Of a DNA stretch of 64,000 bases, positions 40,908-50,615 are shown piece by piece. The notes under the pieces are model-generated. The model ran no database searches. It saw nothing but the letters and a program-made list of their open reading frames with translations, and was not told the DNA's origin. The stretch spans positions 62,001 to 126,000 of the forward strand of contig QEOQ01000667.1 in the NCBI GenBank assembly GCA_010279815.1. Direction: 5' to 3'. Origin of the DNA: Brachionus plicatilis (lineage: Eukaryota; Rotifera; Eurotatoria; Ploima; Brachionidae). A program made the translations under genes and the position numbers. The stretch's first letter is position 1, and each line of letters begins with the position of its first letter.

Positions 40908-42107
40908 ATGGATAGTCAAGAAGAGGTTATGGAAATCCATAATAATATCCATACACCTGTAACCACACCGACGAAGCTCCTTAAAATTCGAGAGGATATC
41001 TCAGTTTTGAGGAAAAAACGTAACGAAAGAGAAGAGGATGATGTTGAGAATCGAGCGCAAAAAGTGTTAATCTCGGATCGACAAGACTCTGTAGATAAAG
41101 TCAGAAGAAGAGTGGAGGATCTTGAACTGGAATTAGGTCTTTACGATGCAATACTAAACGATCTGATAGAATTAGCCGAAAGTTTGGAGAAAGATAGTAA
41201 AGTTCTTAGTGATTCGACGAAAAAAGAGTTTGAACGAGTTGACAAAGAGATCAATGAAAAATTTGAAGAACTAAATAATCGAATGTCGAGAATTGATAGT
41301 GATAGTGGTAATGTTGTGGGTGCTGAATCAATTGGAAAATCCTGGGCGGATGCTGTTACCAACCCTGGGGCATTAACCTTTTCAAAACAGCAACGAGAAA
41401 TGAGTATTTTGTTGACGATGGAAAGAGAAGACGAGGAAAGAAGATCTAAAAATATCGTAATTTTTGGTCTAGCGCGGTCAGAAAAAGAAGATAGTAAAGA
41501 GAGACAGCTCGAAGACCAGATGAAAGTTGAACAGATTTTTGATGTGCTTAAAATAGACCGAAGATTAATAGTAAGAGTGAACCGCATGAAGCAGAAATCA
41601 GATGAGGATAAAAATACGCCGATGATTGTAACGTTACCAAGAGAAAGTGATAAAAAGGCTGTTCTAGCGGAGGCGAGAAGACTTAAAAACTCGTCCAAAT
41701 ACACGAATGTTTATATTAATCCCGATCTAAATTTCAAACAAAGAATGATTCAAAAGGAACTGCGGAAACAAAGAAAAGAGAAAAATGAAGAGGCCCAAGC
41801 GAAAAACGAGCGCTTCCGTTATGGTATCCGAGGCTCCTTTCTTAGGCCAATTAGAACAGTTAAACAGAGCGAGAGAAGAGGTAAAGATGGAGACGAGAGC
41901 ACGAGAAAATATTACGGGCAACAAAATAACTATTCTAGACATGAAAGAGAGCATCGGTGGCAAGATAAACATCCAGCCTATGAGTCGAGTAGGTACGATA
42001 ATGGAAATAGGTATGAGCAGTATAGAGACAGGTACGAGCAGAATAGAAACAGGTACGAACAATATACGTTTCCGAGTCGACCGCATGACGGGTACTCGCG
42101 ATACTAA
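40908..42107 (+). CDS. LINE ORF1 protein
   Basis: An open frame of 399 residues. Residues 20-130 are strongly charged and heptad-like (VRRRVEDLELELGLYDAIL and so on), consistent with a coiled coil. Around residue 180 comes an RRM-like core found in ORF1p of many LINEs: SKNIVIFGLARSE, VNRMKQKS, TPMIVTLPRESDKK, NVYINPDLNFKQRMIQKELR. The tail is rich in Arg/Tyr/Asn/Gln (RYEQYRDRYEQNRNRYEQ), suited to nucleic-acid binding. There is no CCHC knuckle. Its role would be chaperoning LINE RNA. The frame is intact although ORF2 is broken. It overlaps the proposed ORF2 start by 23 bp. Confidence 0.85.
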   Translation: MDSQEEVMEIHNNIHTPVTTPTKLLKIREDISVLRKKRNEREEDDVENRAQKVLISDRQDSVDKVRRRVEDLELELGLYDAILNDLIELAESLEKDSKVLSDSTKKEFERVDKEINEKFEELNNRMSRIDSDSGNVVGAESIGKSWADAVTNPGALTFSKQQREMSILLTMEREDEERRSKNIVIFGLARSEKEDSKERQLEDQMKVEQIFDVLKIDRRLIVRVNRMKQKSDEDKNTPMIVTLPRESDKKAVLAEARRLKNSSKYTNVYINPDLNFKQRMIQKELRKQRKEKNEEAQAKNERFRYGIRGSFLRPIRTVKQSERRGKDGDESTRKYYGQQNNYSRHEREHRWQDKHPAYESSRYDNGNRYEQYRDRYEQNRNRYEQYTFPSRPHDGYSRY

Positions 42108-45100
42108 TCAAAGTCATTTTTCAAAATCGAACTTGAGTGTTGAAACAAAAGACCAAACACGGTTACTGGAACAACACTGTGAAAAAAGAAACCAACAAAT
42201 TTTAATAAATCAAAATAATAATATTTTAACTCAAAATGATTTGTGCAATAAATTTTGTTCAAAAAAAGGAAACGCTAAGGTTAGTAACTTATCTTGTTTT
42301 TATACCAATCCAACTTCGTTAGTGAATAAATTTAATGAACTCATGTGTATTATCGATGCAAATAGTCCGGATGTTCTGTTTTTTACCGAAACATGGTACA
42401 CTGAAAGTAAACTGCATCGCATCGAGAACTATCAGCTGTTTTACAAAAATAGATTATGGGGAAATGGTGGAGGTGTCTGCATTTATGTTAAAAAGGAGAT
42501 AGATGCGTTTGAGAATCGTGAGAATGAATTTTTGAACGAGGCGATCGAACAAGTCTGGTGTACTGTCATTCGAGGAGAAGAAAAAATTTTACTAGGTTGT
42601 TTTTACAGACCTCCTCATTCATCTAATAATTACCCAATTTTCGAGTCGATTCATAGAGCAAGAAATTTACTTGATAGAAAAGTGATTACGGGTGTCATGT
42701 TGTGTGGGGATTTTAACCTGCCTAACATCGAGTGGGATGCAAACTTATGCGGTTTTACGAGTATTATAAACAAGGAATCAGTTGAGGTTAACATGTAAGA
42801 AAACCTTTAACGATGTTTTTTTTGCTCAAAACGTAAATTTTTCAACCTTTGTCAAAGCTGATGGAAGTTGCAAAAATGTACTTGATTATATTCTTACCGA
42901 ATCTTACGATCGAGTCACACTCATTAATTCAAAAGCTCCACTTGGAAACACATGTCAGGGACACATCCTAATGGAATGGAATTATAGAATTGAGGATTTT
43001 GAGTCAAATTCTTACGAGTACATTAGTCTAAATTACAGGAAGGCCGATTTTTTTAGTATAAATTCAGAATTTTCCGTAAAACATTGGAGTATTAGTTCTG
43101 AAGGCTTAGATGCAAACTAAATGTTTGAAAGATTTTTAACCGAGTATAACAAAGTCTGCCAAAAATTTGTGCCTAAAAAGAGACAGGGAATTACGAAAAA
43201 GAGACCTGGCTGGTTAAGTGCCGAATTAAAAACAAAATCGTTGAAAAGAACAAATTATGGCTTAAATGTAAGGACACAAAATTTACAAATAAGAAAATGG
43301 TCGCACAGTACGGAGAAGTTAAGAGAGCATGTTCAAAACAGATTAGAAATGCAGTGCGTTGTTTTGAACGAGATTTGGCAAAGCAAGCGAAGAAAAATCC
43401 AAAGCTGATTTATACGTACATGAACAAGAAGAGAAAGTTTAGAGAAGGTGTAAGTGCTATTAAACTAAACGAAAAAGTAATTACCGATCGTGAAGAAATT
43501 GCAGACAGTTTGAATAAATATTTCAAGTCAGTTTTTTCTCAGCAAGAGACTCATGAAATACCTGATTTTCCTTTACGAACGAATGAAATTTTCAAGATAA
43601 ATCCATTCATTAGTTTCAGTTATTTAAATGTCGAAAAATATTTGAGTAAGTTAGATGTTAATAAGTCAGTAGGACCAGATAAGATTGCTGCTTCGGTACT
43701 GAAATATTGTTCAAATTCATTATCAAAACCTTTATCAAGAATTTTTATCAAATCATATTCGGATGGTATTTTACCCGAAAAATGGAAGTTAGCAAATGTA
43801 ACGCCATTGCATAAAGGTGGCTCAAAAGTTGAGTTACCCAACTATAGACCCGTTTCGTTAACCTCAATAGTTGGTAAAATAATGGAAAAAATGTTAAGAG
43901 ACGAGCTTATGAACTACTTAATCAGTAATAAATTGATAAACGAAAAACAACATGGTTTTATGCCCGGAAAATCGTGTACAACGAACTTATTTGAGTTTAT
44001 TGATAAAGTAACATACGAAATCGAAAACGGAAATTTCGTTGACATCATTTACACAGATTTTTCAAAAGCTTTTGACAAAGTGTCACATAGAAAATTGCTG
44101 GTTAAATTGAGAGGTTATGGTATAGTCGAGGAGCCGTACGAATGGATAAAATCATTTCTTTTAGGGAGATCACAAAGAATAGTCCTTGGTAATGTAACAT
44201 CAAAGTGGGAGGAAGTTTTAAGTGGTGTTCCACAGGGATCGGTCTTAGGTCCCATTTTGTTCGTTTTGTACATAAACGACCTATTAGAGTTGATTCAAAG
44301 TCCGAGTCTCTCTTATGCAGACGATTTAAAGATTCTAGGGATTTCAAGTAAAGTTCAAACAGGATCAATTCAGTTACAAGACGATTTTAATGTTTTAAAT
44401 AGTTGGACAAAGACGTGGTCTACCGAACTGAATGTATCGAAATGCAAGGCAATGTATATAGAAAAAAATAGAGACAAAATGGCCTACACGGTTTCAAACG
44501 CTGATGGTGAAGTCATTTTAAAAGAAACCAAGGAAGAAAAAGATCTCGGTGTTTTGGTGTCGAATGATCTTAAATGGAGCAAATAATGTTCAGCAGCGGC
44601 AGCAAAAGCTAACAGAATTTTAGGTCAAATTAGGAATTCATTCGTGTATTTGGATAGTGAGACTCTTAGACTTTTATACTCCGGACTTGTCGGACCTCAT
44701 CTCGAATATGCCGTTAGTATGTGGAATCCTTCAACCAAAGCAAGTATAAACATGATTGAGAAAGTTCAGAGACGTGCAACCAAATTAGTCAAATATTTAA
44801 AGAAAAAATCATACGAAGATAGGCTTAAATCGCTAGAACTAATGAACTTGGAAGAGCGCAGAACAAGAGGAGATTTAATTCAAATGTTTAAAATAGTCAA
44901 CGGTCATGAGAAAATCAACTTGGTGAATGGAGTGAATTTTGCAAAAAGTTTGAAAATGAATCTAAGAAGAGAGCATAACATGAAGCTTGTTAGAGAAATT
45001 AATAAACGCGGCTCATTTAGGTAGAATTTTTTATCGAACAGAATTGTGTCGAGGTGGAATGATTTATCACAAAGTGTGGTGAATGCTGAAACAGTGAATA

Positions 45101-45201
45101 GCTTTAAATCGGCTATTGATAAAGAAGTGTTTGGTATGGTGCAGAGAAAGCGAAGAAAGACTGCCACAGCTCAACTTGAGCTAAACGCCGTTTGGTGTTA
45201 G
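42085..45201 (+). pseudogene. LINE ORF2 (endonuclease and reverse transcriptase), disrupted
   Basis: ATG 42085 opens an apurinic-type endonuclease: YTNPTSLVNKFNEL, FTETWY, GGGVCIYV, CFYRPPH, LCGDFNLP. The usual C-terminal SDH appears as QGH near 42957, so the active site is changed. A reverse transcriptase follows with NYRPVSLTS, motif A FSKAFDKVSH, motif B SGVPQGSVLGP and motif C SYADDLKI. The C-terminal block ends WNDLSQSVVNAETVNSFKSA. Defects are a frameshift near 42780, another near 43295 and in-frame stops at 43118, 44584 and 45022, so it is inactive. The total length fits an ORF2 of about 1040 residues. Confidence 0.88.
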
Positions 45202-45250
45202 TGTAGATTTAATCTATACTGCAGTTCTTATTACTACAACTACTACTACT

Positions 45251-45580
45251 TGAAGTGTCGTGATACACGCACTTAGCGCGTGATTGTGTTAACAAAATTA
45301 AAGCCACTCTTTGATTCAAGTTGTTAGAGAAAAACAAGTTGTTAAGGATAGAAACATCTTTTGCACACGGTACTTAGTTTGAATTAAATAAATATTAAGT
45401 GTTGTGTTTTTAATTCAAACTTAGTTGATTTCTTGTTTTACTTTATTTTATTTCTTTTTCTTATATTATTTTATAAAAACCATTTTGGCTCAGAGTGGCC
45501 ACTTTCATTTAGAAAATAAAATATTAACCAAAGCTTATTGTATTTTATTTGAATTAATATCCGGCTTAAGAGATATTTCA
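45251..45580 (+). repeat. 5' LTR of gypsy element
   Basis: 330 bp, TGAAGTGTCGTG to GAGATATTTCA. It includes a palindromic CACGCACTTAGCGCGTG near the start and an AATAAA near its middle. The gag frame is already open inside it from 45425, but initiation there is unlikely to be the main start. Confidence 0.95.
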
Positions 45581-45581
45581 T

Positions 45582-45598
45582 TGGGGACGAGGAAGAAC
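45582..45598 (+). promoter_or_regulatory. Primer-binding site, probably tRNA-Ser
   Basis: TGGGGACGAGGAAG begins one base after the 5' LTR. From memory, the 3' end of animal tRNA-Ser(GCU) would give TGGCGACGAGGATG, a match with two differences. A serine primer is known for mag-type gypsy elements. Confidence 0.55.
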
Positions 45599-45643
45599 AA
45601 TTGGAAAACTGATTTTGAAGGTTACAGCTTATTACAGCTGATT

Positions 45644-46321
45644 ATGAGTTTAGAAGACGATATGGGTGTAGATCTTCCAGTATTTGATGTTGAGAGTGAG
45701 GATTATAGGTCGCGTAGATGGGAAGAATGGGCTGCTAGATTGGAACGATTGTTAGCGATCAAAACTGTTACGGATGATGCGCTTAAAATTCATTATCTAT
45801 TTTATTTTGGAGGGACGGATTTGGAAAGAGTTTTCAAAGAAGTTGGTACTGCCACCGATAAGTATGAACAAGTTAAAGAGAAAATTGGAAAACATTTCAA
45901 GTCTAAGGTGAATTCGAAGCTAAATGTACTCCATTTTCGTGATATTTTTCAACACCTGGGCGAGTCTTTTGATGATTTTGTCAATCGATTGAAGGATAAA
46001 GCAAAATCATGTGCTTTCGCAGATTCAAACAATTTCTTTCATGAAATTTCTTTGCAAATTATCCACCGTTGTCAATCGACCGCATTGAAACGCAAAGCCC
46101 TTGAAGCTGTAAAAGAACTTACACTTGAAGAATTAATTAAGTATGGTAGGCTAGATGAGTCTGTTAATTCCCAGATGAAAGAGTTGAAAAAGTTTAATGA
46201 AGGTGGAAATGAAAGGATGGAAGTGAATAAAGTTAGAGATAATCCTGGTAGTAGTAGTGGCAATACAAGTGGTAGAAATAGTAGACATAGAGTTGATAGA
46301 CAAAAGACAAAGAGTTCATAA
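45644..46321 (+). CDS. gag: Gypsy gag (capsid part)
   Basis: First ATG after the LTR in the open frame (MSLEDDMGVDLPVFD). It codes 225 residues, with a capsid-like WEEWAARLERLLAI, then LFYFGGTDLERVFKEV, FRDIFQHLGESFDDFVNRLK and CQSTALKRKALE. It ends at TAA 46319-46321, just before the zinc-knuckle region, which continues in the same frame. Capsid assembly is the family role. The stop either separates Gag from Gag-Pol by read-through or is a new mutation. Confidence 0.85.
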   Translation: MSLEDDMGVDLPVFDVESEDYRSRRWEEWAARLERLLAIKTVTDDALKIHYLFYFGGTDLERVFKEVGTATDKYEQVKEKIGKHFKSKVNSKLNVLHFRDIFQHLGESFDDFVNRLKDKAKSCAFADSNNFFHEISLQIIHRCQSTALKRKALEAVKELTLEELIKYGRLDESVNSQMKELKKFNEGGNERMEVNKVRDNPGSSSGNTSGRNSRHRVDRQKTKSS

Positions 46322-49300
46322 AGAGAAAAGGAAGAAAATCAATCGAGAGAAGAGAAGAAATGTTTTAAGTGTGGTCTAAAGTACCCACATGAAAAGATTT
46401 GTCGTGCCAAAGGTCAAAAATGTAGGAAATGTGATCGTTTTGACCATTTTGAAAGGTGTTGTCCAACAAATGGTAGAAAGATCCGTAAGGTTAATGAAAT
46501 GTCTGACTCAGGATCCGAAAGTGACAGTTGTACTTGGAGGGTTAGAGTCAAAAACAGAGTCCAGAATGTCTTGATGGCTGTTAAAGAATGGTTTATGCCA
46601 ATGGTGACGGTGTTGTTGTGTGGTTTAAGTTTGAGCTTCATGGTTGATACAGGTGCTCAAGTTAATATCATTGATGAGCAAAGTTTTAAGAAATTGAAAA
46701 TGAAACCTAAGTTGCACAAATTTGGTTCTAAATTGTTTGGTTATGGTCAAAGTGATTCTATTAACACACTGGGAAAATTTAAGACTCGAGTTAAGTATAG
46801 TAACCAATATAGATCTGTTGAATTCATTGTTACACGAGGTAATTATGGAAATCTACTGAGTTATCCTACTTCAGTAGAATTGGGTATTATGACTAGAATA
46901 AATACGGTTGGTAATGGCATGACTAGTTCTGGTATGAGTAATTGGACTGATAAATACCCATCACTGTTTTCTGGCAAAATTGGTCTATTAAAAGATTATG
47001 AAGTTAAGCTTCATATTGATGATTCGATCAAGCCGACTCAGCAGAAGCTAAGGCCTGTTCCGTTTCATATAAGACCATTAGTGGAAGCGGAAATCATGAA
47101 AATGATTGAACAGGATATTATAGAGCCAGTAAATGGTCCAACGCCATGGGTGTCTCCAATAGTACCTGTGCCAAAGCCTGATCGACCTAATGAAGTGCGT
47201 ATCTGTACAGATGCGAAAGAAATGAACAAAGCCATTTTAAGAACACGTCATTCTTTTCCAACTGTTGAAGATTTGGTGGTAAAGTTAAATGGAGCAAAGT
47301 ACATATCCAAGTTTGATTTACGATCAGGATATAATCAGTTATATCTTGACAAAGCTTCAAGATATATTACCGCCTTTTGTACTCATATGGGAGTTTTTCA
47401 ATATAAAAGGCTGAATTTTGGTATAAACGCTGCATCTGAGATATTTCAAAAGGTTATTGAACAGGTGTTATCTGGATTGGAAGGTGTCGCAAACTTCAGT
47501 GACGACATTATAGTATTTGCTTCTGATAAACAAGAGCATGATTCTAGACTTGAAGCTGTGCTCAGCAGACTCAATGAATCTGGTTTAACGGTCAATGAAT
47601 CCAAATGTGAGTTTGGCAAACAAAGCTTAAAATTTTTTGGCCTGGAATTTTCAAACAATGGTATTTCTATAGAATCTAAGAAGTGTGACGCACTATTGAA
47701 TGCCAAAGCTCCAAAAACCGTAGGTGAAGTTAGAAGCTTGCTTGGTTTAGCGAATTACTGTTCTCGGTTTATCCCAGAATATGCTACAGTGATAGAACCG
47801 TTAAGACAATTGACTAAGAAGGGTGTTAAATGGACTTGGGAGAAATGTCATGATGATGCTCTCTCCAAGATGAAAAGGGTTCTTTGCACAAAAGCCTTAA
47901 GTTATTTTGATCCGAAGTTACGTACGGAAATAACCGTTGATGCCAGTCCAGTTGGTATCGCTGCTGTTTTGTGTCAATGTGATCCAAGAACACCAAATGA
48001 TAAGAAGATTATAATGTATGCGAGTAGGAGTTTAACCAAGGTTGAACAAAAATATTGCCAAGTGGAACGTGAAGCGTTAGCTGTGGTATGGGCTTGTGAA
48101 AAGTTCCATTTATATATATATGCCAAAGAGTTTGACATAATTACGGATAATAAGGCCGTAGAGCTTATTTTCGGAAATGTGCGTTCCAAACCAAAGGCGA
48201 GAATCGAACGGTGGTGCTTAAGGCTCTTACCTTACAAATTTGTGGTGAAACATAAAGCGGGTGCTTTTAATATTGCGGACTATATGTCCAGAAACCCGAC
48301 AAGTCCAGCTAATGATTCTTGTGAAAAGTATACCGAAAGCTACATTAATATGGTCTCTAGTTTAGCTATTCCATCAAGTATTTGTAAAGCTGATTTGGTA
48401 AAGGCAACAAAAGAAGATATACAACTGGTTGAGGTGATGAATATGATTCAAGGTAGGCCATACAAAAAGATTGACAGCTTCGAATGGGTCAAATCTGAAC
48501 TTTCAGCAACTAAAGAAGGCCTGATCTTGAGAGGTAATTGTGTTGTGATTCCTGAGTTGTACCAAAAACGGGTCATTAAGATAGCACATGGTGGTCATAT
48601 GGGCATGGTGAAAACTAAACAACTTGTGAGAAGTCATGTATGGTTTCCAAACATTGATAAACAAGTTGAAAATATGGTTAAGTCATGTCATAAGTGTCAA
48701 ATCAATTCGGATACAACTAAATTTGAACCAAGTTGTCCAACTGAGTTACCAGACGGTCCATGGGACCTTGTCAGTGTTGATTTCTACGGTCCTCTTACTT
48801 GTGGTAAATATATTTTAGTATTAGTTTGTGAATACGCTAGGTACCCGTTAGTGAAGATAATATCAAGTACAAATGCTGAAGTAGTCATACCAGTGCTAAA
48901 CGAAATTTTCTCTGTTTTTGGAATAACAAATGCTGTAAAGTCGGACAATGGTCCACCGTTTTGCTCATATAAGTTCAAGCAATTTGCATTAGAGCAAGAC
49001 TTTAAGCATAAGAAAATTACACCGTTATGGCCGAGGTCTAACGGTATGTGTGAACGGTTCATGCGCAATTTGGGAAAAGTAATGCGTAATTCATCAACTG
49101 TACAAAAGAGTTGGGAAGCAGAATTGGTAGAATTTTTACGAAATTATAGAGACACTCCACATGCGTCGACTGGGGTAGCTCCAAACAAGCTTATGTTTCA
49201 ACATAATGCAAAAACTTCTAAAATGCCTTATATACAAAATGGACCGAAAGTTGATGGTCAATTTCACCAAAAAGCAAGGCAATTCGATCTGAAAGCCAAA

Positions 49301-49888
49301 GCGAAAATGAAAGCCTTTAATGACAAAAATTTAAAAGCTCAGGTCGTAGATTTCAAAGTTGGTGATATTGTGATATTAAAATGGAAGAGAGCTAGAAAAT
49401 CGTGTAGTTTGTTTGATCCGAATCCTTTTAAAGTGATTAAGATTGAAGGGTCAATGATTACAGTCGAGCGAGATGGCAAGATTTTAGTAAGAAACTCTTC
49501 ATTTATGAAACTTTATGTTCAAGAGAAGCCAACATCTACTTTTGAAGAATTTTTGTTTCATAAAAGTTATCAAGGAAATGAGACTTTGGAGTTGACTTTA
49601 ACTGATACTGATGAAGGGGGTGGAGATGAGGTGGTTCAAATGGAGGCTGTTACTGGTACTGAAGATGAAGGGAAGAATGATTTTGAAACAAGTGAAGAGG
49701 GAGGCTTAAATCACCAAGCCGGTTCTAATGTCCTACAAGGTCAAAATTCTGGGGTGAGTGATGAGGTTGTGTCAGTTGAAGGAAGACCGACTCGTGTTGT
49801 AAAAAAACCTGATCGATATGGACAACCAGTTGAGTATGGTACCAGACCCTATGTTAGGAGAAATTCAAGTCAGAAAGAAGAAGAATAG
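46322..49888 (+). CDS. pol: Gypsy CCHC, protease, RT, RNase H and integrase polyprotein
   Basis: The gag frame continues unbroken from the codon after the TAA for 1188 residues. Two zinc knuckles come first (CFKCGLKYPHEKIC, then CRKCDRFDHFERC). Protease has VDTGAQVN at about 46643. RT has FDLRSGYNQ, FGINAASEIFQ and an active site FSDD instead of the usual YxDD (about 47498). RNase H has VDASPVGIAAV and VEREALAVVW. Integrase has an H-H-C-C zinc site (about 48590-48700) and catalytic SVDFYGP, KSDNGPP and GMCERF. The tail ends with RPTRVVKKPDRYG. An internal ATG at 46499 is unlikely to be a real start since knuckles lie before it. Apart from the upstream stop nothing looks disabled. Confidence 0.93.
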   Translation, partial: REKEENQSREEKKCFKCGLKYPHEKICRAKGQKCRKCDRFDHFERCCPTNGRKIRKVNEMSDSGSESDSCTWRVRVKNRVQNVLMAVKEWFMPMVTVLLCGLSLSFMVDTGAQVNIIDEQSFKKLKMKPKLHKFGSKLFGYGQSDSINTLGKFKTRVKYSNQYRSVEFIVTRGNYGNLLSYPTSVELGIMTRINTVGNGMTSSGMSNWTDKYPSLFSGKIGLLKDYEVKLHIDDSIKPTQQKLRPVPFHIRPLVEAEIMKMIEQDIIEPVNGPTPWVSPIVPVPKPDRPNEVRICTDAKEMNKAILRTRHSFPTVEDLVVKLNGAKYISKFDLRSGYNQLYLDKASRYITAFCTHMGVFQYKRLNFGINAASEIFQKVIEQVLSGLEGVANFSDDIIVFASDKQEHDSRLEAVLSRLNESGLTVNESKCEFGKQSLKFFGLEFSNNGISIESKKCDALLNAKAPKTVGEVRSLLGLANYCSRFIPEYATVIEPLRQLTKKGVKWTWEKCHDDALSKMKRVLCTKALSYFDPKLRTEITVDASPVGIAAVLCQCDPRTPNDKKIIMYASRSLTKVEQKYCQVEREALAVVWACEKFHLYIYAKEFDIITDNKAVELIFGNVRSKPKARIERWCLRLLPYKFVVKHKAGAFNIADYMSRNPTSPANDSCEKYTESYINMVSSLAIPSSICKADLVKATKEDIQLVEVMNMIQGRPYKKIDSFEWVKSELSATKEGLILRGNCVVIPELYQKRVIKIAHGGHMGMVKTKQLVRSHVWFPNIDKQVENMVKSCHKCQINSDTTKFEPSCPTELPDGPWDLVSVDFYGPLTCGKYILVLVCEYARYPLVKIISSTNAEVVIPVLNEIFSVFGITNAVKSDNGPPFCSYKFKQFALEQDFKHKKITPLWPRSNGMCERFMRNLGKVMRNSSTVQKSWEAELVEFLRNYRDTPHASTGVAPNKLMFQHNAKTSKMPYIQNGPKVDGQFHQKARQFDLKAKAKMKAFNDKNLKAQVVDFKVGDIVILKWKRARKSCSLFDPNPFKVIKIEGSMITVERDGKILVRNSSFMKLYVQEKPTSTFEEFLFHKSYQGNETLELTLTDTDEGGGDEVVQMEAVTGTEDEGKNDFETSEEGGLNHQAGSNVLQGQNSGVSDEVVSVEGRPTRVVKKPDRYGQPVEYGTRPYVRRNSSQKEEE

Positions 49889-50041
49889 TCAATTATATAG
49901 TTTTTATCGATTTATGTTTTTTCTTTGAGTACTTTTATTCAGTCAATTACTTTTCGATTTTATTTAATATATTTAATGTATTTTTTTTTTTATTTTGTCC
50001 TTTTGTGATATTAGTTTAGGTTTAAACTGTAGGTTTAAATT

Positions 50042-50057
50042 AAAAGAAAGGGGAAGA
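50042..50057 (+). promoter_or_regulatory. Polypurine tract
   Basis: AAAAGAAAGGGGAAGA lies directly before the 3' LTR. All 16 bases are purine, as required for plus-strand priming. Confidence 0.85.
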
Positions 50058-50387
50058 TGAAGTGTCGTGATACACGCACTTAGCGCGTGATTGTGTTAAC
50101 AAAATTAAAGCCACTCTTTGATTCAAGTTGTTAGAGAAAAACAAGTTGTTAAGGATAGAAACATCTTTTGCACACGGTACTTAGTTTGAATTAAATAAAT
50201 ATTAAGTGTTGTGTTTTTAATTCAAACTTAGTTGATTTCTTGTTTTACTTTATTTTATTTCTTTTTCTTATATTATTTTATAAAAACCATTTTGGCTCAG
50301 AGTGGCCACTTTCATTTAGAAAATAAAATATTAACCAAAGCTTATTGTATTTTATTTGAATTAATATCCGGCTTAAGAGATATTTCA
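50058..50387 (+). repeat. 3' LTR of gypsy element
   Basis: 330 bp, identical by eye to 45251-45580. It is followed by CTACTACTACTAA, the rest of the LINE tail. Confidence 0.95.
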
Positions 50388-50461
50388 CTACTACTACTAA
50401 ACACTAAATTCTATAATAAAATTTTGTGTCATTTTTAAATCATTCATTTTTAATAAATTTT

Positions 50462-50606
50462 GTCCGGAGTCCGGATATTAGAATCTGAAAGTCCGGGTCC
50501 GTGTTTTAGCAAATTTTTCAAAGGTCCGGGTCCGTGCTTTAGGCTCGAAAAGTCCAGGTCCGTGAGTCCGTTTTCCGGAGTCCGGGTCCGTGTTTTAGGG
50601 ATAACC
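50462..50606 (-). repeat. Right terminal inverted repeat of the foldback element
   Basis: Reverse complement of the outer part of 40188-40386. It has subrepeats of GTCCGGGTCCGTGTTTTAG and ends GGGATAACC next to the 9-bp target duplication. Confidence 0.85.
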
Positions 50607-50615
50607 AAATTTTTG

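Larger units (their letters stand above)
40800..45250 (+). mobile_element. CR1/Jockey-type LINE, degraded
   Basis: It consists of ORF1 (40908-42107) and a broken ORF2 (42085-45201), then a short 3' UTR and an (ACT)n tail at 45231-45250. The tail continues at 50388-50398 on the far side of the gypsy insertion. A microsatellite 3' end instead of poly-A is typical of CR1/L2-like elements. The 5' end is set only approximately, somewhere between 40780 and 40907. No clear target duplication was found. Confidence 0.85.
45251..50387 (+). mobile_element. Ty3/gypsy (mag-like) LTR retrotransposon, near-intact
   Basis: A 5137-bp element with two 330-bp LTRs that I find identical base for base, each starting TG and ending CA. 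A CTACT duplication flanks it, though it lies in an (ACT)n tract and so cannot be placed exactly. It has a primer-binding site, a gag-pol frame with one in-frame stop, and a purine tract. Domain order is gag, CCHC, protease, RT, RNase H, integrase, as in Ty3/gypsy. No env-like frame exists. Identical LTRs imply a recent insertion. Confidence 0.95.
40179..50615. mobile_element. Foldback-type TIR element hosting a LINE and a gypsy element
   Basis: The termini 40188-40386 and 50462-50606 are inverted copies, almost identical over the outer 80 bp, starting GGTTATCCCTAAAACACGG. They contain several subrepeats of ACGGACCCGGACTCCGG type, strikingly GC-rich for this genome. Perfect 9-bp AAATTTTTG copies flank the element (40179-40187 and 50607-50615). 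Subrepeated long TIRs plus a 9-bp duplication are the signature of foldback elements, several of which belong to the Mutator superfamily. Apart from later insertions the interior is only about 500 bp, so it is non-autonomous. A LINE sits inside it and a gypsy element sits inside the LINE tail. Confidence 0.85.

Noticed and set aside
45425..45643. Gag start at the ATG inside the 5' LTR
   Set aside because: Starting there would translate LTR and primer-binding site. The first ATG after the LTR (45644) is more plausible.
50232..50438. 68-codon frame at the end of the gypsy element
   Set aside because: It is the 3' LTR copy of the frame that precedes gag in the 5' LTR. It is not a gene.
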